Source: Nocardia niigatensis NBRC 100131 (GTDB lineage Bacteria > Actinomycetota > Actinomycetes > Mycobacteriales > Mycobacteriaceae). Taken from it: a stretch of 64,000 nucleotides of DNA. Under the pieces are notes generated by a model. It was not told the origin of the DNA and did not search any database. It saw only the letters and a program-made list of their open reading frames with translations. A program made the translations under genes and the position numbers. Positions 1 through 7,792 of this stretch are shown here, piece after piece (the first letter of the stretch is position 1; the number at the start of each line of letters is the position of its first letter). The stretch lies in NCBI RefSeq assembly GCF_000308655.1, contig NZ_BAGC01000040.1:62001-126000 (forward strand), written 5' to 3'.

Positions 1-919
1 GGGCACGACTCTGTTCGAACCAGGCGGGCAGGGGTTCTCGTGCGGTCAGCCAGGTTCCGGGCAATCCGCCGGGACGATCGCCGGTGTATGCCGCGACGAT
101 TCCGCCGACGATGGCGCTCGTGGTGTCGGTGTCGCCGCCGACCGACAGACAGGTGGCGATGGCGGCGCGGTAGTCGTGCAGGAACGTCGCCGCGACCCAC
201 AGTGTGAAGGGCACGGTGTCCTGGGCGGTCACGGCGGCGCCGTTGCCGACTTCCGCGGCGACCTGGTCGGCGGGCGCCCCGAGCAGCGCGTACGCCCGGC
301 GGATCAGGCGGGTGGTCTCGCCGTCGTCGAGCCGGTCCAGGACGGCCGCGAGGAATTCCTGTGGGGCGGGCCGGGTTCCGGCGAGCCGCGCCCGGGCAGC
401 CGTCGCCCCCGCCACCGCCACCGCGACGGCGCCGCTGATTCCCTCGCGGTGCGCATGGGTGACCTGCGCCGACCGAACCGCTTCGGCAACAGCCCGATCC
501 GGATCACTCGCGTAGAACGCGCCCAGCGGAGCGACGCGCATGGCCGCACCGTTCCCGCAGGAACCCTGCCCGCCGAACGCCGCCGCCGTCACCTGCCGCC
601 AGGGCACGCCACGCCGGATGCGCCCCAGCGTGTCCACGGTCATGAACCCGTAGTCGCGGCCCTGGTCGATGCGTTCGGCGAAGGCCGCCACCAGCCGATC
701 CTGGTCGACCGCACCATGTTCGAGCAGTTCCCCCGCCACCGTGCAGGCCATCTCGGTGTCATCGGTCCATTCCCAGCGTCCGGCCGGGAGATCACCGGTC
801 CGCAGTTCGTCCAGCGGCCGGCGCAGGACGAGGAACTCGGCGCCGACCGCGTCCCCCACGGACAGTCCGTTCAACGAATCCAGCATCAAGTCGACATGCA
901 CCGCGTCGATGCTAGCCAT
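1..919 (-). CDS. ADP-ribosylglycohydrolase family protein, C-terminus cut by the window edge
   Basis: Hydrolase of the ADP-ribosylglycohydrolase (ARH/DraG) family; members remove ADP-ribose from proteins or small molecules with a two-magnesium centre. Read from the ATG at 919, residues 51-57 are WTDDTEM, the first metal-binding strand. GNGAAMRVAPLG follows mid-protein, and GGDTDTTSAIVGGI near the window edge gives the second DTDT metal pair. About 306 codons are present, close to the family's usual length, so little seems missing. No signal peptide, so cytosolic. It is divergent from the polymerase gene at 1107 across a 187-base gap. The substrate cannot be read from sequence. Confidence 0.9.
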   Translation of the reverse strand, partial: MASIDAVHVDLMLDSLNGLSVGDAVGAEFLVLRRPLDELRTGDLPAGRWEWTDDTEMACTVAGELLEHGAVDQDRLVAAFAERIDQGRDYGFMTVDTLGRIRRGVPWRQVTAAAFGGQGSCGNGAAMRVAPLGAFYASDPDRAVAEAVRSAQVTHAHREGISGAVAVAVAGATAARARLAGTRPAPQEFLAAVLDRLDDGETTRLIRRAYALLGAPADQVAAEVGNGAAVTAQDTVPFTLWVAATFLHDYRAAIATCLSVGGDTDTTSAIVGGIVAAYTGDRPGGLPGTWLTAREPLPAWFEQSRA

Positions 920-1106
920 GGTCGGTGATGACGGCATTGTCTGCGCCGACCGCGCAGGGCCGATCGCGCCCACCGCCCAGGGACCGTCTCGACCCGCTCC
1001 ATCGCACCGTCGGTCCTCGCCACAGGCATCACCTGCATCCGCCGCCAAGGGATCGCCAGTGTTCACTGCGCCAGGATTGTCTGTGCCCACTGCAAGACTC
1101 ATCGGT

Positions 1107-2765
1107 ATGCGATGGGCGCTGGCGGAGACGAGTGACGGCGGGGTACGGGTATGCCCGCTGGATCCGGCCGGTCGACCCGCGGGCCCGGTGGTGGACGAGG
1201 CCTCACCGGCCGAGGCCGTACGCTCGCGTCCCGACGTCGATCGGTGGGTGTGGCGGTCGACCGCGGGGCTCTACCGGCGGCTGCTCGACACAGGTGTGCG
1301 GGTGGATCGCTGCTATGACGTGGAGGCGGCGGAGTCACTGTTGATCGGGCATGAGGAGGGCCAGTCCGGGCAGGCCCGCTCGCTGGCGGCGGCCTGGGCG
1401 CGCCTGCACCGCCTGCCCGTGCCGGAGGATGCGCCCGCCCGCGCCGCAGACACTCAGCCCACGCTCTTCGAATCCGGGCCGGTGCCACTGCCGTCCGGGA
1501 CCGACGAGTTCACCGCGCTGCTCGAGGTCTACGCGGGGCAACTCGCCCGCACGGCCGCGGCCGTGGATCCGCATCGCATCCGCATGCTGCTGGCCGCCGA
1601 GTCGGCGGGTCTGCTGGTGGCCACGGAGATGTCGCGGGCCGGGATCCCGTGGCGTGCCGACCTGCACCGCGAACTGCTCGATTCCATGCTGGGCGAACGC
1701 ATTTCGAGCGAATCCGAACCGCGCCGGATGGCTGAGCTGGCCGAGCAGGTGTCGCGCGCGTTCGGCGGCGCGCGGGTCCGCCCGGACCTGCCCCAGGACA
1801 TCATCCGGGCCTTCGGTCGCGCGGGAATCTCGTTGTCCTCCACCAGGAAATGGGAACTCCAGGAGATCGATCACCCGGCCGTCGCCCCGCTGCTGGCCTA
1901 CAAGTCCCTGTACCGCCTCTACACCGCGCACGGCTGGTCCTGGATCGACCAGTGGGTGCACGACGGCCGCTTCCGCCCCGAGTACCTGCCGGGCGGCACG
2001 GTGACCGGCCGCTGGACCACCAACGGCGGTGGCGCCCTTCAGATTCCGAAGGTGGTGCGCCGGGCGATCCGCGCGGATCCGGGCTGGCGGCTGGTGGTGG
2101 CCGACGCCGATCAGATGGAACCGCGCGTGCTCGCCGCCATCTCCCGCGATCCCGGACTGATGGAGGTGGCGGGCCGCGGCGAGGATCTCTACGCCGACCT
2201 CGCGGCCCGCGCGTTCGGCGGTGACCGCGCCCAGGCCAAGATCGCGATGCTGGGCGCGATCTACGGCCAGACCTCGGGCGACGCCCTCACCCACATGGCC
2301 GAGCTGCGGCGTCGCTATCCGGCCGCGGTCGCCTATGTCGACGATGCGGCCGCCGCCGGTGAGGAGGGCCGCCTGGTGCGCACCTGGTTCGGTCGCACCT
2401 GCCCGCCGCCGACTTCCTTCGACCAGGCCGACACCGAGGATGGGCCGGCATACAGCGCCACGCCGAGGGCGCGGGCGCGCGGTCGCTTCACCCGTAACTT
2501 CGTCGTACAGGGCAGCGCCGCCGACTGGACGCTCCTGGTCCTGGCGGGGCTCAGGAATGCCATGCACACCGCCGGATTGCGGGCCGAGCTGGTCTTCTTC
2601 CAGCACGACGAGGTCATCGTGCACTGCCCCGAGGAGGAAGCGGCCGCGGTCGCCGCGGCGATCACGGCCGCCGCGGACACCGCCGGAGAGCTGGCGTTCG
2701 GCCCGACTCCGGTCCGGTTCCCCTTCACGACCGCGATAGTGGAGTGTTATGCGGACGCGAAGTAG
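1107..2765 (+). CDS. Stand-alone family-A DNA polymerase (bifunctional 3'-5' exonuclease/polymerase-like)
   Basis: A 552-residue DNA polymerase I relative without the N-terminal 5' nuclease. The C-terminal half shows the family-A palm and fingers motifs: DADQMEPRVLA (motif A), AKIAMLGAIYG (motif B with lysine, tyrosine and glycine) and QHDEVIVH (motif C). The first ~170 residues correspond to a diverged exonuclease-like domain. The frame stays open upstream to 669, but those codons are antisense to the ADP-ribosylglycohydrolase gene and have shadow-like composition. The ATG at 1107, beginning MRWALAETSDGG, matches the start of actinobacterial homologues I know. A role in repair or damage tolerance is inferred from the family. 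Confidence 0.9.
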   Translation: MRWALAETSDGGVRVCPLDPAGRPAGPVVDEASPAEAVRSRPDVDRWVWRSTAGLYRRLLDTGVRVDRCYDVEAAESLLIGHEEGQSGQARSLAAAWARLHRLPVPEDAPARAADTQPTLFESGPVPLPSGTDEFTALLEVYAGQLARTAAAVDPHRIRMLLAAESAGLLVATEMSRAGIPWRADLHRELLDSMLGERISSESEPRRMAELAEQVSRAFGGARVRPDLPQDIIRAFGRAGISLSSTRKWELQEIDHPAVAPLLAYKSLYRLYTAHGWSWIDQWVHDGRFRPEYLPGGTVTGRWTTNGGGALQIPKVVRRAIRADPGWRLVVADADQMEPRVLAAISRDPGLMEVAGRGEDLYADLAARAFGGDRAQAKIAMLGAIYGQTSGDALTHMAELRRRYPAAVAYVDDAAAAGEEGRLVRTWFGRTCPPPTSFDQADTEDGPAYSATPRARARGRFTRNFVVQGSAADWTLLVLAGLRNAMHTAGLRAELVFFQHDEVIVHCPEEEAAAVAAAITAAADTAGELAFGPTPVRFPFTTAIVECYADAK

Positions 2766-2796
2766 GAAATCCGCGGCGGCGCCATGGTTTTCGCTC

Positions 2797-3825
2797 TTAC
2801 GTCCGCAGTGCCGACAGTCCCGCCGCCAGCAGCGGCTCGACCCCTTCGCCCACGTGCTCGAACCCGGATCCCACGGTCTGTCCGTGAATGTGCCGGAAAT
2901 GGATACCCTCGCTGATCACGGCCAGTTTGAACGAGGCCAGCGCGACATAGAACCCGATCTCGGACACATCGCGCCCCGTCCGCGCCGAATACCGTTCCAG
3001 TACTTCGGTTTCGGCCGGATAGCCGGGTGCGAGCCCGACATCGCTGACCCCGAGCATCCCGCGATCGCTCATGCGCTGATAGACCAGCAGCAGCCCGATA
3101 TCGGTGAGCGGATCACCGAGTGTGGCCATCTCCCAGTCGATCACGGCCGCGACCCGGTCCTCGGCGTCGACGAGCACATTGTCGAGCCGGTAGTCGCCGT
3201 GCACGATGCCCGTGGCCGATTGCGCGGGCAGGTTCTTCGCCAGTAGGTCGTGCAGTTCGTCGGCGGCGGGCAGGTCCCGGCTGTAGGAGGCGTCGAGCTG
3301 CTTCTTCCAGCGGCGCACCTGCCGTTCCAGGAATCCGTCCGGCCGCCCGAAGTCGGCCAGCCCGACCGCGTCCGGGTCGACGGTGTGCAGAGCGGCCAGG
3401 GTGTCGATGAAACCGGTCACGATGACCCGCGTCCGGTCGACGCCGAGCTCTGCCAGTTCCGCCGCGTTGCGGTAGGGCGTGCCGACGATCCGTTCCATGA
3501 CATAGAAAGGCGCGCCGATGATTTCGTCGTCCTGGCACAGCGCGAACGTGGCGGGTACCGGGACGGGGGTGTCCGCCAGCGCGGTGATCACCCGGTACTC
3601 GCGGGCCATGTCGTGCGCGGTGGCGAGCACGTGCCCCAGGGGCGGGCGCCGCAGGATCCACGCCGATTCGCCGTCGCTGATCTCATAGGTGAGATTGGAC
3701 TTCCCGCCCGCGATCAACCGTCCGCGCAGCGGCCCGGTAACCAGGCCCGGCCGGGTCTCGGCCAGCCACACCGCGAGTCGTTCGAGATCCAGGCCGGGTA
3801 GCCCGGCTCGCTGATCGTCGCTCAA
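2797..3825 (-). CDS. Phosphotransferase family protein (APH/ACAD10-type kinase)
   Basis: Aminoglycoside-phosphotransferase-fold small-molecule kinase of about 342 residues. The catalytic loop reads IVHGDYRLDNVLVD and the metal-binding aspartate lies in VIDWEMATLGDPLTD. In actinobacteria such proteins often sit beside acyl-CoA dehydrogenases and may phosphorylate hydroxy-acyl intermediates, as in human ACAD10/11; that role is inferred. I chose the TTG start at 3825 because GGGAG lies five bases upstream and the longer frame is antisense-like. The start is 16 bases after the stop of the SDR gene at 3842, so the two are almost certainly cotranscribed. Confidence 0.85.
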   Translation of the reverse strand: MSDDQRAGLPGLDLERLAVWLAETRPGLVTGPLRGRLIAGGKSNLTYEISDGESAWILRRPPLGHVLATAHDMAREYRVITALADTPVPVPATFALCQDDEIIGAPFYVMERIVGTPYRNAAELAELGVDRTRVIVTGFIDTLAALHTVDPDAVGLADFGRPDGFLERQVRRWKKQLDASYSRDLPAADELHDLLAKNLPAQSATGIVHGDYRLDNVLVDAEDRVAAVIDWEMATLGDPLTDIGLLLVYQRMSDRGMLGVSDVGLAPGYPAETEVLERYSARTGRDVSEIGFYVALASFKLAVISEGIHFRHIHGQTVGSGFEHVGEGVEPLLAAGLSALRT

Positions 3826-3841
3826 TGTGTCTCCCGAATGC

Positions 3842-4666
3842 TCAGTGGCCGTCGCCGCCGGCCAGCAGCCGCGCCTGATAGTGCCGCATGCCCGACAGCC
3901 AGCGGTCGTAGTCCGCGCCCTTGCGACGGTACATCTCGAGCACCTCCGGATGAGGCAGGATGAGGAACCGCTCGTCATCGAGCGCGGCCATGACCAGCTC
4001 GGCCACCGCGTCGGGGGTCAGCACCGCGCCGGCGGAGGTGACCGCCCGGGTGGCGGCCACGCCGATGGCGTCCCCGGAGTTCTCCCCCGCCCGCAGCAGC
4101 GGGGTCTCCACACCCATCGGGCACAGGCAGCTGACCCGGACGCCCTGGTCACCGTAGGTGACCGACAGCCACTCGGCGAAACCCACGGCCGCGTGCTTGG
4201 TGACCGAGTATGCGGCCGAGCCGATCTGGGTCAGCAGCCCGGCCGCCGACGCCGTGCTGACGAAGTAGCCCTCGCCGCGTTCCACCCAGCCGGGGATCAG
4301 CAGACGCGCCGCGCGGATGTGGGCATTGAGATTGACGTCGAGGGTGGTCTCCCAATCCTTCTCGTCGCCGAGCCCGACCGGCCCGATCACGCCCGCATTG
4401 GCGAAATACAGGTCGACCGGCCCGAATTCGGCCTCGGCACGCGCGATGAGCTCCTCGATGCGGCCGGTGTCGGACACATCGGCGCCGACCGCCACGGCTG
4501 CCCCCGGGTACTCCGCCGTCAGCTCGGCCGCCACCGCGGCGGCGGCCTCGCCGTTCAGATCGGCGACGACGACCCGCGCTCCGGCCCGCACGAGCCGGGC
4601 GGCGATCGCGCCTCCGATGCCGCCACCACCTCCGGTGACGATGGCGTTCTTACCCGCGACCTGCAC
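3842..4666 (-). CDS. Short-chain dehydrogenase/reductase (SDR)
   Basis: Classical NAD(P)-dependent SDR of 274 residues. The cofactor loop TGGGGGIGG is at residues 11-19, NAG at 90-92, the catalytic serine near 140, and Tyr153/Lys157 in AAYSVTKHAA. The GTG start at 4666 is preceded by a GGAGGGAG ribosome-binding site. It is first in a two-gene unit with the phosphotransferase and is transcribed divergently from the epoxide-hydrolase-like gene at 4807. The shared spacer holds a GGATTCA element like those in the fatty-acid cluster at 34-40 kb. The substrate is probably a hydroxyacyl or other secondary alcohol, but this is not determined. Confidence 0.9.
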   Translation of the reverse strand: MQVAGKNAIVTGGGGGIGGAIAARLVRAGARVVVADLNGEAAAAVAAELTAEYPGAAVAVGADVSDTGRIEELIARAEAEFGPVDLYFANAGVIGPVGLGDEKDWETTLDVNLNAHIRAARLLIPGWVERGEGYFVSTASAAGLLTQIGSAAYSVTKHAAVGFAEWLSVTYGDQGVRVSCLCPMGVETPLLRAGENSGDAIGVAATRAVTSAGAVLTPDAVAELVMAALDDERFLILPHPEVLEMYRRKGADYDRWLSGMRHYQARLLAGGDGH

Positions 4667-4733
4667 GTGTGCTCCCTCCGGCCTGAACCGGCGCCCGACC
4701 CGGACTGGATCGGAGCGACCGGCTGATGGAATA

Positions 4734-4753
4734 TGAAACCTGCGTCGGATTCA
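4734..4753. promoter_or_regulatory. Candidate TetR operator (TGAAACC-N6-GGATTCA)
   Basis: In the divergent spacer between the SDR (4666) and the hydrolase (4807), TGAAACC and GGATTCA form an imperfect inverted repeat with a six-base gap. The right half extends as GGATTCAAGTTC, almost the same as GGATTCAACTTC at 34691. The arrangement differs from the gapless palindrome at 34682-34697, so this may be only a half-site of the same regulator. Confidence 0.4.
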
Positions 4754-4806
4754 AGTTCATGACCCGTCCGGCGTCAACCGGCCCGGCGGCGAGAGGTGAA
4801 CGACCG

Positions 4807-5736
4807 ATGCGGACAGCACATCTGGTGGACGAGTGGAAGAGGCTGGGCAGCACGCAGGTGGCGGCCAATGGCATCGAGCTGCGGGTGGTCGAGCACGGCA
4901 CGGGGACGCCGGTGGTGTTCTGCCACGGGTTCCCGGAGCTCGGGTTCTCGTGGCGGCATCAGGTTTTCGCGCTGGCCGAGGCCGGATTCCGGACGCTCAC
5001 CCCGGATATGCGCGGGTACGGCGGCAGTTCGCGGCCCGAGCGGATCGACGAGTACGACATGCTCACGGTGTGCGCGGATCTGGCCGGGCTGCTCGACGCC
5101 TACGGGCTCGAGGACGCGATCTTCGTGGGCCACGACTGGGGCGCGTCGGTGGTGTGGCACATGGCCCGCGAGTATCCGGAGCGGGTGCGGGCCGTGGCGG
5201 GGCTGAGCGTGCCCGCGACCCCGCGATCGTCGGGGCCGCCGGTATCGATCATGCGGGCGCGGCTGGGCGACGACTTCTACATGGTGTGGTTCCAGCAGCC
5301 CGGGGTCGCCGACGCGGTCCTGGCGGCGGACCCGCGGCGCACACTGCTGCAGGACGAGGTCCTGAGCGCCGCCACCTTCCTCGACACGTCCACGCCCGAA
5401 CCGCCGCTGCCCGAGTGGCTGAGCGAACCCGAATTCGATTACTACGTCGATACTTTCACCGCCACCGGGTTCACCGGCGGGCTCAACTACTACCGCAATC
5501 TGGATCGCACCTGGGAGCGGACGGCGCATCTCGAGGGCGTGAAGATCGCCCAGCCGTCCCTGTTCATCGCCGGGTCCACCGATCCGGTCATCCGGTTCAC
5601 GCCGATGGAGAAGATGTCGGCGCTGCTCAGCGATCTGCGCGGGACGGTCATCCTCGAGGGCGCCGGGCACTGGATCCAGCAGGAGCGGCCGGAGGAGGTC
5701 AACGCCGCGCTGATCGAATTCGTGCGCGGGCTCTGA
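4807..5736 (+). CDS. Alpha/beta hydrolase, epoxide hydrolase-like
   Basis: A 309-residue alpha/beta hydrolase. HGFPE forms the oxyanion region, VGHDWGAS carries an aspartate nucleophile (the HDWG signature of epoxide hydrolases and haloalkane dehalogenases), DPV in AGSTDPVIRF is the likely charge-relay acid, and GAGHWIQQERP gives the catalytic histidine. The ATG at 4807 follows GAGAGGTGAA; an earlier in-frame ATG at 4726 would put the operator-like element inside the gene. No signal peptide. It is convergent with the TetR gene at 5740, only three bases from its stop. Epoxide hydrolysis is more likely than dehalogenation, but untested. Confidence 0.85.
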   Translation: MRTAHLVDEWKRLGSTQVAANGIELRVVEHGTGTPVVFCHGFPELGFSWRHQVFALAEAGFRTLTPDMRGYGGSSRPERIDEYDMLTVCADLAGLLDAYGLEDAIFVGHDWGASVVWHMAREYPERVRAVAGLSVPATPRSSGPPVSIMRARLGDDFYMVWFQQPGVADAVLAADPRRTLLQDEVLSAATFLDTSTPEPPLPEWLSEPEFDYYVDTFTATGFTGGLNYYRNLDRTWERTAHLEGVKIAQPSLFIAGSTDPVIRFTPMEKMSALLSDLRGTVILEGAGHWIQQERPEEVNAALIEFVRGL

Positions 5737-5739
5737 CCG

Positions 5740-6381
5740 CTATTCGGTCAGCTGCAGCGCGTTCACCCACAGCTGGGTCAGCGTGGTCACCAGCTTCTCG
5801 AACGGAATCCGTTGCTTCTGCACGTAAACCATGTACGCCATGCGGCTGACCATGGCCGAGAGCGCGTGCGCGGTGATCATCGGATCCAGGTCGGTGCTGG
5901 CCCGCCCGGACTCCTGCAGTTCGCGGATCATCCGGGCATTGCGCTGCGCGAACGCCTTGCCGCGTTCGACGCGCAGGCGGCGGAAGTTCTCGTCGATGTG
6001 GGCGACCTGCTCGAACAGCGCCATCAGGCGGGCATTGCGCTTGTAGGACAGCAGGTAGTCGCGGTTGGCGGCCTCGATGAGTGCGCGGGTATCGGTGATC
6101 CCACTGCGCTCACGCACATGCGGGTGCAGCATCTCCTCGGAGACCTGCTCGACCAACGCCGCGAAGATCTCCTCCTTGCTGTCGAAGTAGGTGTAGAAGG
6201 AGCCCGACGCCATGCCGGCGGTCTTGGAGATGTCGGCGATCTTGGCGTCGAGGTAGCCGTCGCGTTCGAACACCTCACGCGCGGCTGCGATCAGCGCGCT
6301 GCGGGTGCGCTGACCGCGTCGGGTGGGCGGGGCGGCGCGGCGGGACTCGCCCTCGCCTGCCATCGATTCGGACGCCAACAC
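5740..6381 (-). CDS. TetR family transcriptional regulator (paralogue of the one at 39544)
   Basis: One-component repressor with an N-terminal TetR helix-turn-helix (ISKTAGMASGSFYTYFDSKEEIF) and an all-helical ligand domain, about 213 residues. It is roughly three quarters identical by eye to the regulator at 39544-40185, including most of the recognition helix and the C-terminal TLTQLWVNALQL. Start choice is open: GTG at 6381 or the next codon TTG, the latter giving MASES to align with MTSES of the paralogue. No clear ribosome-binding site. It probably controls the neighbouring hydrolase and SDR/phosphotransferase unit; an acyl-CoA-like ligand is a guess from context. Confidence 0.9.
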   Translation of the reverse strand: MLASESMAGEGESRRAAPPTRRGQRTRSALIAAAREVFERDGYLDAKIADISKTAGMASGSFYTYFDSKEEIFAALVEQVSEEMLHPHVRERSGITDTRALIEAANRDYLLSYKRNARLMALFEQVAHIDENFRRLRVERGKAFAQRNARMIRELQESGRASTDLDPMITAHALSAMVSRMAYMVYVQKQRIPFEKLVTTLTQLWVNALQLTE

Positions 6382-6460
6382 TGATCACTGCCTGTCGTTT
6401 CGCGGACAACTTTCCAGGCGGCCACCGTATCAACCCGGCGCGGCCGCAGGTGACCGCCGG

Positions 6461-7027
6461 TTACCGGGAGTGCGCGGCCAGGCGCCGGTCGATGACCGGC
6501 AGCGCGAACTCGGCCCAGCGAATATTCTCCTGTTCGAACGCGATTCCGCGCAGCAGGCTCAGGTACGGGCCGATGCGATCGACCTCGGCGAGGTAGGCCT
6601 GTTCGCTGCGCCCGTCCAGCAGACGGCCGCGAAGGCGTTCGTAGCGGGCCAGTTTCGCCTTCGACCATTCCAGCTTCTCGGCGACGGCCGCGCGCACCGC
6701 GGGGGCGTCCTCGGCCTCCATGGCCTGCACCTTCACCATCATCTCGTCGCGGATGGCGGTGGGTTTGGAGGGCTCGGCGATGAACGCGCGCAGCGCTGCC
6801 CGCCCGGCCGCGGTGATCGAGTGCAGGCGCTTGTTGGGGCGGCGTTCCTGCTCGACGACGCGGGTCTCGATGAGTCCCTCGGCGGCCATGCGCTCGAGCT
6901 CCTTGTAGAGCTGCTGTGGGGTGGCCTGCCAGAAGTTGGCGACCGAAGCGTCGAAGCCCTTGGCCAGGTCGTAGCCCGAGGCCTCGCCTTCCAGCAGGGT
7001 GGCCAGAACCGCGTTGCGTAGCGCCAT
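6461..7027 (-). CDS. PadR family transcriptional regulator
   Basis: A 188-residue PadR regulator. The winged helix is at residues 1-75, with YDLAKGF and QLYKELERMAAEGLIE typical of the family, followed by a helical C-terminal dimerisation domain from about residue 90 (VAEKLEWSKAKLARYERLRG). PadR proteins usually repress an adjacent exporter or detoxification gene. Here the nearest divergent gene is the NYN-like protein at 7294, across a strikingly AT-rich spacer that could hold its operator. Ligand and targets unknown. Confidence 0.9.
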   Translation of the reverse strand: MALRNAVLATLLEGEASGYDLAKGFDASVANFWQATPQQLYKELERMAAEGLIETRVVEQERRPNKRLHSITAAGRAALRAFIAEPSKPTAIRDEMMVKVQAMEAEDAPAVRAAVAEKLEWSKAKLARYERLRGRLLDGRSEQAYLAEVDRIGPYLSLLRGIAFEQENIRWAEFALPVIDRRLAAHSR

Positions 7028-7293
7028 CCGCCCAGGCTACCACCATCGGCGATTATTCAATTTATTGTCTAATTTGCCATCGAAATTTCTATAGTGCCGC
7101 GTATGAAGTGCGAATCAATTACTCAATTAATTGGTTACTGCAGCTGGGTAAGCAGGGCTGCGACGCGACTGTCATCGGCGTGGGCAATGCTGGATCGACG
7201 ACGTCGCGAGTCGAGCGCCGCACGGACCGGCTGCACGCGGTGACACGCGCTCCTGGTCGCGGCCGGCCGGTTCGCTCGGGGGAGACTGGGCGG
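7028..7293. promoter_or_regulatory. AT-rich divergent promoter region with CAATTAATTG palindrome
   Basis: The spacer between the PadR gene and the NYN-like gene is far richer in A/T (about 7045-7140) than the surrounding DNA. It contains a perfect palindrome CAATTAATTG at 7124-7133 and related CAATT/AATTG words nearby. TTGTCT near 7064 and TATAGT near 7089 could be a promoter with a long (~19-base) spacer. The remainder to 7293 shows no gene I recognise. Operator assignment to PadR is inference. Confidence 0.35.
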
Positions 7294-7701
7294 GTGGAGG
7301 ATGCCGGGCTGGTGGTTGTGGTGGACGCGGCGAATGTGGTGGGTTCGCGGCCGGATGGGTGGTGGCGCGATCGGGCGGCGGCCGCGCGGCGGTTGCTCGG
7401 GGAGTTGGGGATGTTGCGGGAGCGGCTGCCCGGGGTGACGGATGTGGTCGTCGTGCTCGAAGGGGCTGCGAAGGCCGCTGCCGATGGCGCCGACGGCGAA
7501 GGGGCGGGATTGCGGGTGGTGCCCGCGGAGGGGTCCGGGGACGACACGATTGTGGAGGTGGTCGCGGCCGAGATCGAAAAGAGCACGGCCGGAACGGGAT
7601 CGGTCACCGTGGTTACGGCCGATCGCGGGTTGCGAGCTCGGGTGGAGGCGCTCGGCGCTACGACGGTCGGTCCGAGTTGGCTGCGGAACGCCTTGGAGTA
7701 G
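7294..7701 (+). CDS. NYN/PIN-like domain protein (often labelled NTP pyrophosphohydrolase)
   Basis: Small protein of 135 residues beginning VEDAGLVVVVDAANVVGSRPDGWWRDR. The hydrophobic strand ending in DAAN, a later strand with a conserved acidic residue (VVVVLEG) and VTVVTADRGLRARV match the layout of NYN/PIN-type nuclease folds, with aspartates in the expected places. Similar actinobacterial proteins are often called NTP pyrophosphohydrolase without biochemical support that I know of. The GTG at 7294 follows GGGGGAG; the frame is open from 6916, but those codons overlap PadR antisense. Function open. Confidence 0.65.
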   Translation: MEDAGLVVVVDAANVVGSRPDGWWRDRAAAARRLLGELGMLRERLPGVTDVVVVLEGAAKAAADGADGEGAGLRVVPAEGSGDDTIVEVVAAEIEKSTAGTGSVTVVTADRGLRARVEALGATTVGPSWLRNALE

Positions 7702-7743
7702 TACCGGGCTGGGGGCCATACCCTGACCGCACCCTGAGGGCGC

Positions 7744-7761
7744 ATCCCCCGCGGGTGGGAT
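7744..7761. promoter_or_regulatory. Imperfect palindrome upstream of the envelope operon, CsoR-like in style
   Basis: ATCCCCCGCGGGTGGGAT matches its own reverse complement at 14 of 18 positions and lies 32 bases before the ATG at 7793. GC-rich centred palindromes with flanking A/T are typical of CsoR-type copper-sensor operators, which would suit the operon's content. Just upstream, ACCCTGA occurs twice. No CsoR gene is in the window. Confidence 0.25.
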
Positions 7762-7792
7762 TTCCGGGCGGCGGTTTTTCGGTAGCTTCGGA

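Noticed and set aside
176..928. Long plus-strand frame of 250 codons
   Set aside because: It is antisense to the ADP-ribosylglycohydrolase gene, which has complete family motifs.
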